From: Porodaedalea pini
Taxonomy: Eukaryota > Basidiomycota > Agaricomycetes > Hymenochaetales > Hymenochaetaceae
DNA: 64,000 bases
Assembly (NCBI GenBank): GCA_002794775.1
Contig: NBAY01000104.1
Location: 1-64,000 of the forward strand
Direction of reading: 5' to 3'
Shown: piece by piece, positions 9,502 to 19,108 of the stretch
Layout: the number at the start of each line of letters is the position of its first letter
Numbering within the stretch: position 1 is the first letter of the stretch
The notes under the pieces: model-generated
The model's input: only the letters and a program-made list of their open reading frames with translations
What the model was told of the DNA's origin: nothing
Database searches by the model: none
Made by a program: the position numbers and the translations under genes

Positions 9502-10581
9502 ATGTCAACAGAAGGTTTCAGCCAACAGCAAATGGCGCAGATCGCGGCCATTGTTGCGAATGCCTTCGCCCATCAGGCGAACAACGCCCCAGCACCGGTC
9601 GCGGCCGCTAACCCCCCGACCCCCAACATAGATGTCGCCCGGCCACGAGAATTCACTGGTGGCGACGATTACCTCGACTTCAGACGTGAAGTCCTCCTTT
9701 TTGTATCCGCAAATCCAAGTCGATACCCTACGTCAGAGAGTAAGATTTATGTAGCTCTCTCCTACCTGAAGGGTGGTAATGCGGCAATGTGGGCGCAGAA
9801 CTACGTCGAGGAGTCGACAACGTCGGGGATCGTCACCTTCACCGACAGCTGGGAAAGATTCCAGGAACGACTCGACGCCTCGTTCGACGACCCGAATCGC
9901 AAGGAGAAAGCGCTGAAGGATTTCCGAGATAAGGTTCAGAAGGACCTAACCGCGGACGAGTTCTTCCAGAAGTTCGACGTGATAATTAAGCGCGCCGAAT
10001 TGAAAGACGACAGCGTCATCTGCGATCGCCTCAAGCGGGCGATGAACATCGAGGTGGTCCGTGGAGTGTTAAGGTCGACGCCAGTCCCAACGAAATACGA
10101 GGATTGGAAGAATAAGGTGATTGAAATAGACCGTGGCGAACAGCAGATTCGCGCTATCCAACGAGGACGCGCCTTTCTTCCCCTTCCTCGCCTACCGCAA
10201 CAAGCGCCCCCAGCTCGCCGTCAGGTAGCGGCCCCTCACGTCGACAGACGCGATGCGACCGGCGTCACCTTTGGAGGCGCTGGTCAACCGATGGACGTCT
10301 CGATGAACGAGGCACAACGACGACGTGCGTGCTGGATCTGTGGTGGGCTGGGCCACTTTAAAGACAAGTGCCCACAGGCGAAACCGATCATCCAGCGCAT
10401 GCTGGAACTGATGGCGCCAGGCGAACGTCGTGTCCTCGCCGACGAGCTCGGAGCGATGAAGGAGTCGGCCTTCGAGGAAGTCGTAGACACTCGGAGGTCG
10501 ACGGTGGAGGACTATGTGGAGGAAGAAGGCGATAACGAAGAGGTCGTCGACTCGCAGGGTTTTGCGAATGGTCAGGCGTAG
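9502..10581 (+). CDS. gag: Ty3 Gag polyprotein
   Basis: 359 residues from ATG 9502 to TAG 10579-10581. The body is a retrotransposon Gag (capsid) domain, and near residue 277 there is one CCHC knuckle, CWICGGLGHFKDKC, which binds genomic RNA. It forms the cytoplasmic virus-like particle. The stop lies 18 nt beyond a slippery heptamer at 10557-10563, and the pol frame (-1) is already open from 10536. The start could lie further upstream if the ATG-less extension at 9142-9501 is translated. Confidence 0.92.
   Translation: MSTEGFSQQQMAQIAAIVANAFAHQANNAPAPVAAANPPTPNIDVARPREFTGGDDYLDFRREVLLFVSANPSRYPTSESKIYVALSYLKGGNAAMWAQNYVEESTTSGIVTFTDSWERFQERLDASFDDPNRKEKALKDFRDKVQKDLTADEFFQKFDVIIKRAELKDDSVICDRLKRAMNIEVVRGVLRSTPVPTKYEDWKNKVIEIDRGEQQIRAIQRGRAFLPLPRLPQQAPPARRQVAAPHVDRRDATGVTFGGAGQPMDVSMNEAQRRRACWICGGLGHFKDKCPQAKPIIQRMLELMAPGERRVLADELGAMKESAFEEVVDTRRSTVEDYVEEEGDNEEVVDSQGFANGQA
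10557..10563 (+). promoter_or_regulatory. Candidate -1 ribosomal frameshift site (GGGTTTT)
   Basis: In the gag frame the heptamer reads G GGT TTT, the X XXY YYZ arrangement of -1 slippery sites. It sits inside the 46-base window where gag and pol frames are both open. Slipping back one base joins gag to pol. The heptamer is conserved in element A. I did not identify a firm downstream pseudoknot by eye. Confidence 0.65.
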
Positions 10582-13500
10582 CCATCGGGGCGACTGACCG
10601 AGAAGAACAAGAGACTTCGAATCCGGATCCGCTAAAATATAACCAACCGTCTGTACAATACGTAGATGCGAACAACGTCGATGGTTTTCCCGATTACGAA
10701 GTCTCCACCGGTGTGAACAAGAATGAAGAGTACGAACAACTGTTCATGAGAGGAACTGGCGGACGCCAGCTGGACCTTCTCCTGACCGTCGAGCATGAAA
10801 TAGCGGGTGAGGCGAGAGAGGTAGATGCGCATGCCCTTGTGGATTCGGGATGCACGGGATCCTGCATCGACGTCAGGTTTGTCGAGAGGTACGGGTTGGA
10901 AACGAAACGCTACATTCGACCCCTCGCGGTGCTGAACGCCGATGGCACGCACAATGAGGCCGGATTGATCGAGGAGTACGTTGACGTCGAACTCATGATC
11001 GGCCGTCATCGGGAGAAGATCGTCCTCGCAGTAACGTCCCTAGCGTCATCGAACATCTTCCTGGGGTACGACTGGCTTCGACGTCACAATCCGGAGGTCG
11101 ACTGGAAAACGGGCTCGATCGAATTCACCCGCTGTCCAGAAGAATGTGCGATCGAGAGGGAGACGGTGGAGGACCTAGGCGAGGTGAAGAAGGTGGTGGA
11201 ACAGATGAGGAGGGTGAGTGAGATGCGAATGGACAAGACGTCCTGGCCCGCATACCTCAACGACTACGCCGACGTTTTCAGCGAAAAAGGTTTCGAGAAG
11301 CTGCCGGAACACCGACCCTGGGACCATGTCATCGACTTGAAGCCCGACTTCAAACCGAGCGACTGTAAGATCTACCCGCTCACGCCGACTGAGCAACAGT
11401 CACTCAAGGACTTCCTTGATGAAAACCTGAAGTCAGGTCGCATTCGACGGTCGATATCGCCCATGGCGTCGCCCTTCTTCTTCATTAAGAAGGCCGACAA
11501 ATCGCTACGCCCGATCCAGGATTACCGTAAGCTCAATGACGGTACGATCAAGAACAAGTATCCCCTCCCTCTCATTGACGAACTCGTCGACAAGGTCAAG
11601 AAAGCGAAATACATCACTAAGCTTGACCTTCGCTGGGGGTACTACAATATCCGGATCCGCGAGGGTGACAAATGGAAAGCAGTGTTTCGCACGAACATGG
11701 GCCTCTTCGAACCGACGGTCATGTTTTTTGGCCTTTGCAACGCGCCGGCCACGTTCCAGGCCTTTGTCAACCACATCTTTAAGGACCTAATCTACGCGAA
11801 CCTGATCATCGTATACCTCGACGACATCCTGATCCTCTCAGAAACCATTGAGGAGCATATCGACACGTCAAGACGCGTACTCCAGATCCTCCGAGAGAAT
11901 GGCCTGTACCTGAAACTGGAGAAGTGCGAGTTTGACGCCAAGGTCGTCAAATACCTTGGCCACATCATCGGCAATGGAGAAATCAGGGCTGACCCGGCAA
12001 AGACGGAGGCGATTGCGAACTGGCCAGTCCCACGGAACCTCAAGGAGCTGCAACAGTTCCTCGGCATGGGAAACTGGCTGAGACGGTTTATTAAGGACTA
12101 CAGCAAGGTGGTCCGACCGTTGACGTCGTTAACGGGCAAGAAGGACTGGGTATGGGAGACCGAACAGCAGGAAGCGTTCGAGGAGCTGAGACGACGTCTC
12201 TGCTCACCTCCAGTCCTAGCCATCGCCAATGACGAGGGCCCTTTCCGCGTAGAAGCGGACTCGTCGAACTTTGCGCTCGGTGGTGTGTTGTTGCAGAAGC
12301 AGGAAGGGAAGTGGAGGGTGATCGCCTACAGGTCAGAGGCACTTGAACCGGCGGAACGAAACTACGAGATCTACGACAAGGAGATGCTCGTGATCGTTTC
12401 GGCGCTCAAGGAGTGGCGGCAATACCTCCTTGGCGCTCGCCACAAAATTGAAATCTGGTCCGACCACGCCAACCTCACCTACTTCAGGTCAGCGCAGAAG
12501 CTAAGCTATCGTCAAGCTCGCTGGCGAACCGAACTCGAGGAATTTGACTTCCACCTCGAACACAAGTCGGGGAAGACAATGGGCAAGGCCGACTTGCTGT
12601 CACGCAAGGCGGGCTATGATCAGGGCAAGGATGACAATGACGGCGTCGTATTCATCAAGGAGAAATGGCTGAACCGTGGGGTGGTAAGGACGTCGCGTGA
12701 TGAAATGTTGGAACGAGTGGGTGAGGCGCAGAGAGCGCAAGACGAGTCGGAGAGGCCGACGAATATGGTGAAGGTCGACGGGTTGTGGCGGATGAAAGGC
12801 AAGGTGTACGTGCCGTCGACGGTGAAGGAAGCGGTATTGCGGGAGTACCACGACTCGACCCTGGCAGGACATCCTGGATCGTCGAAGACGGTCGAACTGG
12901 TACGTCGAGACTTCTGGTGGGCATCAATATTCTCCGATGTCCGAACATACGTCCGAGGATGCAACCGTTGCCAACGGACGAAAGCCTTAAGAACGTCGAG
13001 GTCGAGACCACTTCATCCTAACGCGATCCCTGAAGGTCCCTGGGAGATCATCACGGTCGACCTAATCGGAGAACTCCCAGACTCTAAGGGACACAATGCA
13101 ATCTGCGTCTTCGTGGACAGATTCTCGAAACAGATGCATGCCATCCCGACGACGACGAAACTGTCAGCGGAAGGTATGGCTCAGTTATACCGAGACCACG
13201 TCTTCCGCCTCCATGGCCTACCGAAGAAGATCATCCACGACCGAGGCACACAGTTTGATGCGTCGATGATGAAGGAGCTATACAAACTCCTACACATCGA
13301 AGGCAACCCGTCAACGGCATACCACCCACAAACGGACGGTCAGACGGAACACGTCAATCAAGAGCTCGAACAGTACCTCCGGCTCTTTGTCGATCATCGG
13401 CAATCGGACTGGAAGGACTGGCTCCCCCTCGCAGAGTTCGCCTACAACAACCGCGAACATTCAGCGACAAGGATGTCACCCTTCTACGCAAACACCGGAC

Positions 13501-14207
13501 GTCACCCTATGAGCTTCGACACCGTACGAACTTCCTCTGCCAACATGTCGGCGGAAGAATTCGCCAAGCACATCAAGGAGACTCATCGTGTTGCTAAGGA
13601 CAATCTAGTCAAGGCAGCAGAGGACATGAAGCGCTACCATGACCGGACAGCAGGAGCTTCGGTGGAGTACAAGGCTGGAGACAAAGTCTTCCTTGACGGG
13701 CGAAACATTAGTACGGACTCGCCGACGAAGAAACTCGCAGACAAATGGTACGGCCCCTTTGACATCGTCGACAAGGTAGGAGCGAACGCGTACAAGCTCA
13801 AACTCCCGAAGCGATGGAAAAAGGTCCACCCTGTCTTCAACGAAGCCCTGTTGAAACCCGCCGTCGAACCGTCCTTTGAAAGCCAGAAGCAACCGCCGCC
13901 GCCGCCGCCAGACATCATCGACAACGAGGAGGAATACGAACTCGAGGAAGTCTTAGACTCACGTCTGCACCGAGGGAAACTACAGTACCTTGTCAAGTGG
14001 GTCGGCTACAATGAACCTACTTGGCAGCCTGAGACGGACTTCGGCGAGAACGCGAAGGAGGCGATCGCTGAGTTCTACCTCAAACATCCCGGTGCACCTC
14101 GGAAACTCGACATCCCTCGTCAACGACTCCGTCCGCTCTTCGTCGACACCGAGCCTGACGACCGCGATCATGGTTGGTCGGGACGCCCAACCTTGAAGGG
14201 GGGGTAA
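10563..14207 (+). CDS. pol: Ty3 Pol polyprotein (PR-RT-RNase H-IN-chromodomain)
   Basis: The frame is open from 10536 to TAA 14205-14207 with no ATG near its start, so it is probably made as a Gag-Pol fusion. Numbering from codon 10713: protease DSG at about 44, RT catalytic aspartate at about 304 and YLDD at 368-371, RNase H from about 510, integrase HHCC zinc region at about 712-757, then D at about 783 and 843 and E in GQTE, with 35 residues between the last two. A chromodomain (YELEEVLDSR to EFYLKHPG) lies at about 1072-1128 and would direct integration to marked chromatin. The stop codon abuts the 3' LTR. Confidence 0.95.
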   Translation, partial: CEWSGVAIGATDREEQETSNPDPLKYNQPSVQYVDANNVDGFPDYEVSTGVNKNEEYEQLFMRGTGGRQLDLLLTVEHEIAGEAREVDAHALVDSGCTGSCIDVRFVERYGLETKRYIRPLAVLNADGTHNEAGLIEEYVDVELMIGRHREKIVLAVTSLASSNIFLGYDWLRRHNPEVDWKTGSIEFTRCPEECAIERETVEDLGEVKKVVEQMRRVSEMRMDKTSWPAYLNDYADVFSEKGFEKLPEHRPWDHVIDLKPDFKPSDCKIYPLTPTEQQSLKDFLDENLKSGRIRRSISPMASPFFFIKKADKSLRPIQDYRKLNDGTIKNKYPLPLIDELVDKVKKAKYITKLDLRWGYYNIRIREGDKWKAVFRTNMGLFEPTVMFFGLCNAPATFQAFVNHIFKDLIYANLIIVYLDDILILSETIEEHIDTSRRVLQILRENGLYLKLEKCEFDAKVVKYLGHIIGNGEIRADPAKTEAIANWPVPRNLKELQQFLGMGNWLRRFIKDYSKVVRPLTSLTGKKDWVWETEQQEAFEELRRRLCSPPVLAIANDEGPFRVEADSSNFALGGVLLQKQEGKWRVIAYRSEALEPAERNYEIYDKEMLVIVSALKEWRQYLLGARHKIEIWSDHANLTYFRSAQKLSYRQARWRTELEEFDFHLEHKSGKTMGKADLLSRKAGYDQGKDDNDGVVFIKEKWLNRGVVRTSRDEMLERVGEAQRAQDESERPTNMVKVDGLWRMKGKVYVPSTVKEAVLREYHDSTLAGHPGSSKTVELVRRDFWWASIFSDVRTYVRGCNRCQRTKALRTSRSRPLHPNAIPEGPWEIITVDLIGELPDSKGHNAICVFVDRFSKQMHAIPTTTKLSAEGMAQLYRDHVFRLHGLPKKIIHDRGTQFDASMMKELYKLLHIEGNPSTAYHPQTDGQTEHVNQELEQYLRLFVDHRQSDWKDWLPLAEFAYNNREHSATRMSPFYANTGRHPMSFDTVRTSSANMSAEEFAKHIKETHRVAKDNLVKAAEDMKRYHDRTAGASVEYKAGDKVFLDGRNISTDSPTKKLADKWYGPFDIVDKVGANAYKLKLPKRWKKVHPVFNEALLKPAVEPSFESQKQPPPPPPDIIDNEEEYELEEVLDSRLHRGKLQYLVKWVGYNEPTWQPETDFGENAKEAIAEFYLKHPGAPRKLDIPRQRLRPLFVDTEPDDRDHGWSGRPTLKGG
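14195..14204 (+). promoter_or_regulatory. Polypurine tract of element B
   Basis: GAAGGGGGGG lies three bases before the 3' LTR and overlaps the last codons of pol. This is the expected primer position for plus-strand DNA synthesis. Confidence 0.8.
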
Positions 14208-14620
14208 TGTTAGAACCTGAACTTTCACCTTTTCCTTTATTTTCCCTTTTACCATTTCCTTTATTATATTCGTCCTTTTCATTATATTTACCCATCTTAC
14301 ACAATCATTCCCACACTACCTTCATTCGTTCCATTCCCACTCGTTATGTAATGTTAGGTAATATAGGCTCACGGTCGTCGCTATATAAGGTCTCAGGAAT
14401 CGCATGAACTCCTTGTTCTGCTTTTCCTCTTACCTCCGCGACGACCTAGGTGAGACTCGTCCCCCTTGTATTAGTTTAGACTTGTATTAATCCTCTTACC
14501 TCCGCGACGACCTAGCCTGAGTAAGCGTGTCCCGAGTCTACGCTCGAGTATAGCACGTCCCAGACGACAGTCAGCCGAGGCCTGCCCAGTCCGAGTCATC
14601 TCCCGGGCTCCCGCCTAACA
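14208..14620 (+). repeat. 3' LTR of element B
   Basis: 413 bp, ends TGTTAG...CTAACA, four differences from the 5' LTR. It is followed by the right target duplication GTATG (14621-14625). Confidence 0.96.
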
Positions 14621-14625
14621 GTATG
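14621..14625. repeat. Right target-site duplication GTATG of element B
   Basis: It matches 8374-8378 exactly and is followed by a short ATA microsatellite. Confidence 0.93.
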
Positions 14626-15013
14626 ATAATAATAATAATTTCTGGTTAGAGTTTCATATGGCTAATGATTATTCAGGTGTGCTTGAGTGAATTGTGCCTT
14701 GGGTGGGATTTGGGGGATATGTCCTTAGATGATTTGTTATGAATGTCATGTTACATGCTAGTTGATGAGCGTAATGCAAGTGCATATGTGCGAGTTTTGG
14801 GTGTGTTCATGATACTGTGCTGTTTGGCTAGATCCTACTGTGTAGAGTTATCACTAGTTATTTCCAAACGTATTCCTGGCCTGACAGCGTATGTCCTGAG
14901 AACTGCGATAAATATTATCAAAAATGTTTCCGCAATAAGGGGTGAGAGTCTTAAAGGTGGCCTTGAATGTGTTAAGAGAGGTGTTAGCATAATTCTCACA
15001 CTCGGTCTCTTCG
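14626..15013. other. Unassigned sequence right of element B
   Basis: AT-rich, no supported gene. The downstream tail of the minus-strand gene fragment at 15014-15256 would fall here. Confidence 0.4.
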
Positions 15014-15256
15014 TCAAACATATTTGAGAGAGGAAGCAATGCTGGCCATATAACGGCCCATGTTCTCGGGGTCATTGTAAAAGGGCATGTCTGACGCCCA
15101 AGAGTCCTGATTGATGAAGGTGTGGAGGTCGCGGACCGACTCTTCTGCAAGTTGGATCGATTTCTGGTTGACTGCTTTGGAGATAGCCGGATCTTCGTCC
15201 TCGGTATCGATGGGGTGATTGTCGAGCTGGGGGGTTGAGTGTCTACATACAAGCAC
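15014..15256 (-). pseudogene. Unrecognised gene fragment left of the palindrome
   Basis: A minus-strand open frame with balanced, charged composition, containing for example DTEDEDPAISKAVNQ and the tail DPENMGRYMASIASSLKYV, ending in a TGA. It has no clear ATG of its own. It lies directly against one end of the palindrome at 15260-15978, and a second minus-strand open frame lies on the other side (16042-16428). They could be two parts of one gene separated by the palindrome. I do not recognise the family. Confidence 0.4.
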
Positions 15257-15259
15257 AGT

Positions 15260-15978
15260 AGGAAAATCTGGGGTTTTCCATGAGGGAGGAGCATATCACA
15301 GAGTGTTTAGTGGGGCTCATATAATTTTGGCCAGAAAAGCCTTACATGGATTGTAAATTCTCAATCAATCAAAATGTGCAGAAATTATGCTTTATGTATC
15401 TAAAATTGATGGCCATCAAGAAAAGTATTTCTGAACTCAGTGTCTACAATCTACTTTGCCAAAGGATAGGATAATTCTGGGATTCTGAATCTCCATTGTC
15501 CATAAATAAAGAGAATGGTGGTTATTAGATTTAGAATCTGTAAAGTCTTGGACACAAAGGAAAGAGGCTCATTGGATTTAAAATCCACATAGACTCCTTG
15601 CATGAATGGAAGATCTGAGAGAGATCTTCCATTCATGCAAGGAGTCTATGTGGATTTTAAATCCAATGAGCCTCTTTCCTTTGTGTCCAAGACTTTACAG
15701 ATTCTAAATCTAATAACCACCATTCTCTTTATTTATGGACAATGGAGATTCAGAATCCCAGAATTATCCTATCCTTTGGCAAAGTAGATTGTAGACACTG
15801 AGTTCAGAAATACTTTTCTTGATGGCCATCAATTTTAGATACATAAAGCATAATTTCTGCACATTTTGATTGATTGAGAATTTACAATCCATGTAAGGCT
15901 TTTCTGGCCAAAATTATATGAGCCCCACTAAACACTCTGTGATATGCTCCTCCCTCACGGAAAACCCCGGATTTTCCT
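15260..15978. repeat. Near-perfect long palindrome (357-bp arms, 5-bp loop)
   Basis: Arms 15260-15616 and 15622-15978 are reverse complements with only two mismatches, both near the outer ends; the loop is GAGAG. Both mismatches are a CpG in the right arm that is TpG or CpA in the left. No target duplication or transposase is visible. It could be a foldback element, an inverted duplication, or an assembly or library artefact. If transcribed it would form a 357-bp hairpin RNA. Confidence 0.95.
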
Positions 15979-16041
15979 GCCATGAAGTCATCGGCGTCCA
16001 TGGCGTCTTTGTCGTCGGGGATCTGGCCGATCGTGGCGGGG

Positions 16042-16428
16042 TTACTTGGGCATCGCGTACTTGATGCTCGTCCTCGGACGGAGATCGTTTAAGGGAAGGC
16101 TGGGACGAGATATCAGGGGTAGGAGGAGGTCTCCCTGTTTACGAAGGGCAGCGGCGTGTTCGTCCGCTGCGGTATCGGGTGACCACTTGGCGATGTTATT
16201 CGCCGTATAGTCGCATACAGCTTGGTTATGATTATATGTCGAGTCGCGTCCGCATTGTTTGCAGAGTTTCGCCGCGCCAGAGACACACGAGCGACTGTGG
16301 TAAGGAAGTTCGTATTTACACTCGTCGCATTTGGTCGGGTCCTTGATATTGCCTAAGGACCTGAGCGATTTGATTCTATGAAGACTCGCTGGCTTCGCGT
16401 TGGGGGGCGGAGCCATTGTCAGAGGCAA
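16042..16428 (-). CDS. Unrecognised cysteine-rich protein, 5' part of a gene
   Basis: ATG at 16428 (a second at 16416) opens a 128-codon frame. Paired cysteines (CDECKYELPYHSRSC, then CKQC) look like a small zinc-binding module at about residues 33-60. After the stop at 16042 the sequence down to the palindrome is coding-like in another frame (ending DDKDAMDADDFM near 15985), so an intron or frameshift may lie there and the gene may have continued to 15014. It is divergent from ROK1, with 178 bp between the start codons. Confidence 0.5.
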   Translation of the reverse strand: MPLTMAPPPNAKPASLHRIKSLRSLGNIKDPTKCDECKYELPYHSRSCVSGAAKLCKQCGRDSTYNHNQAVCDYTANNIAKWSPDTAADEHAAALRKQGDLLLPLISRPSLPLNDLRPRTSIKYAMPK

Positions 16429-16606
16429 GAATTAACACTGAGATAGTCTTTCCCACGGTCTTGGATGATGGTGGTAAGAGTTAAAGTGTCATTACGACCA
16501 ATACGGTAGTAAATTTCACAGATCGCAAGCACCGAACACTGGGCCAACTGACTCTTCTGCTCTCTTTTTTCCGAACTTCGTCCGGCGTTCAACACCCCAT
16601 CTCATA

Positions 16607-18791
16607 ATGGAAGCTTTCCAACTTTTATCTCGAGGTGGCGTCAGGTTCGACAAGAGACGGTTTAAAGCTGATGTTCAGCTGTTTGACGTATGCTTAGCAT
16701 ATCTATTCCTTGAGCTCATCGAATACTTACTCGTGTGGCACTTGACAGGGAAAAGAACGCCCGAATACAAATGCCTCAAAGGGAAAGCAAACCAACGGCG
16801 AACTTCCTCCAGAGCTAGATTTCTTCAAATACGCACAAGGGACTGCACCAAAGAGGAAGGCACGCCAGTCAGATCCTCAGCGCGCTGAGGAGGGTGAGGA
16901 GGAGAAGGGGGAGCAGGTCAAGAAAAAAATTAGGACTGATGATCAAGATAAAGAGGAAGGACCGAGCCAACCACGACACCGTGTCACTACCAAAGGAACA
17001 AGTGTACCCGAACCTGTCGACTCTTTCGAAGTTCTGCAGGAGAAATTCAATGTTTCCTCGCATATAATGCAAAACTTGAAGGAACATGGATACACCTCGC
17101 CTACCGCAGTTCAGTCCCATGCTGCTTCAATTATGTTAGAGGTTCGTAGTGAGGACCTTTGAACTCTGTGCCGTCCCTTAAACGTTTACAGGGCCGCGAT
17201 TTGGCTGCCATCTCACCCACCGGAACAGGGAAAACCTTATCCTACCTCATTCCTGTCATGGCTTCGCTGAGGTCTCCGGCATCAAAGTCGAAGACAACTG
17301 CAGGATCAGGCGTCCGGGCTGTCATTCTTGCACCGACGCGAGAGCTGGCGCATCAGATACACAACGAATGCTTGAAACTGGCGCAAGGAAGGAAATGGAG
17401 AATAGTCTTGTTTAGTAAGGCGACTGCTAGTACTCTCGCTGACAAGACTGTGAGAGACAAAATTGGTTCGTGGAACTATCCGGGTGCCTCTCGACATGTT
17501 TTCCTTACGTCTTTCAGATGTTATTGTGTCAACACCGTTAAGACTCGTTGATTCGATGCAACATGGGAACTTGCAACTCGGCAAGTATGTCGCGTACAAT
17601 CATCCTCCTGACGTTGCAATTTGACAGTCATGGATTTCAGCGTTCGACACCTCATTCTGGACGAGGCAGATCGGCTTCTTGATTCAGAATTCTTGTCTCA
17701 GACACAGGAAGTAATAACTGCATGTACACATGGCAGTGTGCAGAAGGCTGTTTTCAGTGCGACCCTACCTGCGGGTGCGGAGAAGATTGCTATGGGTGCT
17801 CTTAAAGATCCAATACGAGTCGTCGTGGGTCTAAAGTAAGTGTGTAGGTCACTCTGCGAAGTCTTGTTCGATAAGTGTTGCTTTTCAAGAGATACACCGC
17901 TGCCCTCCATCTCTCAGAAGCTCGTTTATGTAGCTGATGAGTCTTCGAAACTCCCGACCCTTCTGCAATACCTCTCCCAACCTTATGCGCCGCCTATCGT
18001 AATATTCGCGTCCACACAACCTCGCGCGTCCTCACTCGCGGAACATCTTGTCTTGAATAGCGTGCAAAATGTTGACTGTCTTCATGCCGGAATGACGATG
18101 AAGGAACGAGAAGATGCTGCATCACGTATGAGAAGAGGGGACAGCTGGGTTATGATCAGTACGGAGGTTATGGCGCGTGGCATGGACTTTAAGGGTGTTC
18201 GCGGCGTGATCAATTTCGATTTCCCTACGAGCGTGCAGAGCTACATCCACAGGATAGGTATGTTTATTCTTTCGGACCATCTATGTAAGGACCATTGTAC
18301 TTATGCAACTCCCTAGGGCGTACTGGACGAGCTGGACGAGAAGGAACTGCTATTACTTATTTTACAAACGAGGATGCGCCGTTCTTGAAACCGTGCGTTC
18401 CTCCTTCTGATAACTGCCATTTTTGTCTTGACTACGAATATCTCTAGTATTGCCAATGTTTTATTGCAATCGGGATCCACTGTTCCTGAATGGATGTTGA
18501 AGCTACTAAAGCCTTCGAAGATAAAACGGCGCGAAATGGGCAAGGTGAACCGAGGAGAAACAGTCACTAAAGTTGGTCGTATTGGTAAGAGCGAAGCAAT
18601 CAAAAAAAAGTATGTCCGTTTTCGTGTAGACTTAGCTCTCTTAGCCAACCAATATCCTCATTTTCAGGGACATGATCGAAGCCTCGAAAAGACGAAAAGA
18701 CAGAGAGGATGATGGACACGCAGGCGGGAAGGAGGATGTCAGTAGACGTGGACGGTCTGTGAACGGTCTGTCCGATGATGGAGATTCATGA
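16607..18791 (+). CDS. ROK1: DEAD-box RNA helicase ROK1/DDX52
   Basis: ATP-dependent RNA helicase of the nucleolus that acts on 18S pre-rRNA in small-subunit assembly. Exons: 16607-16687, 16749-17141, 17192-17465, 17518-17584, 17641-17835, 17890-18257, 18317-18392, 18448-18609, 18668-18791; 579 residues, close to yeast Rok1. Helicase motifs in order: SPTGTGKT (I), APTREL (Ia), STPLRL, DEAD (II), SAT (III), STEVMARGMDF (V) and HRIGRTGRAGR (VI, completed across an intron). The N-terminus MEAFQLLSRGG is typical of the fungal family. The tail is basic. AATAAA lies about 100 bp after the stop. Confidence 0.93.
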
Positions 18792-19108
18792 TTCTCGTTT
18801 TTCCTTGCGATACATTCTTTGCTAAGGGCACCTTGTTTCTACTTCGCCATACGGATGAAGAGCGTTGGGTCATCGGTGGCTTGACTCAGAGAATAAAAGT
18901 ATACAGTAGTAATATAAAGTAATGGCTAAATTGTAATTGGCCATAGACAACAGTTGTGATTGGTTGAGAAATCACGTGAGCGGAAAATCGGACAAAGTCG
19001 GACCAACTTGAGAAATCTGCTCATTTGCCACCGCTCCACTCTCAGCTGCGCTACCATCGCTCGAGTGCGACAATATCGATACCCAACGCTCTTTTACGAC
19101 TAGAAACG
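18792..19108. other. Intergenic, ROK1 3' end and PRELI 1 promoter
   Basis: It contains AATAAA at 18892-18897, a likely ROK1 polyadenylation signal, and inverted CCAAT-type ATTGG at 18959-18963, upstream of the PRELI gene start. Confidence 0.45.

Larger units (their letters stand above)
8379..14620 (+). mobile_element. Ty3/gypsy chromovirus element B, full length and apparently intact
   Basis: This is a 6,242-bp LTR retrotransposon with 413-bp LTRs that differ at four positions, a 5-bp target duplication, uninterrupted gag and pol frames, and a chromodomain at the end of pol. The chromodomain places it among the chromoviruses. An 11-base self-complementary primer site and the absence of a tRNA-type primer site point to the Tf1/sushi lineage. 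All catalytic residues checked in protease, RT, RNase H and integrase are present. The close match of the LTRs indicates recent insertion, so mobility is plausible. Confidence 0.96.

Noticed and set aside
9305..9631. 108-codon frame overlapping the gag leader
   Set aside because: It overlaps the gag frame in another phase. Its arginine/proline composition is what a shadow of the gag leader gives.
15451..15787. Two 61-codon frames encoding nearly the same peptide on opposite strands
   Set aside because: They are the mirror-image reading of the palindrome arms, with no start context or family resemblance.
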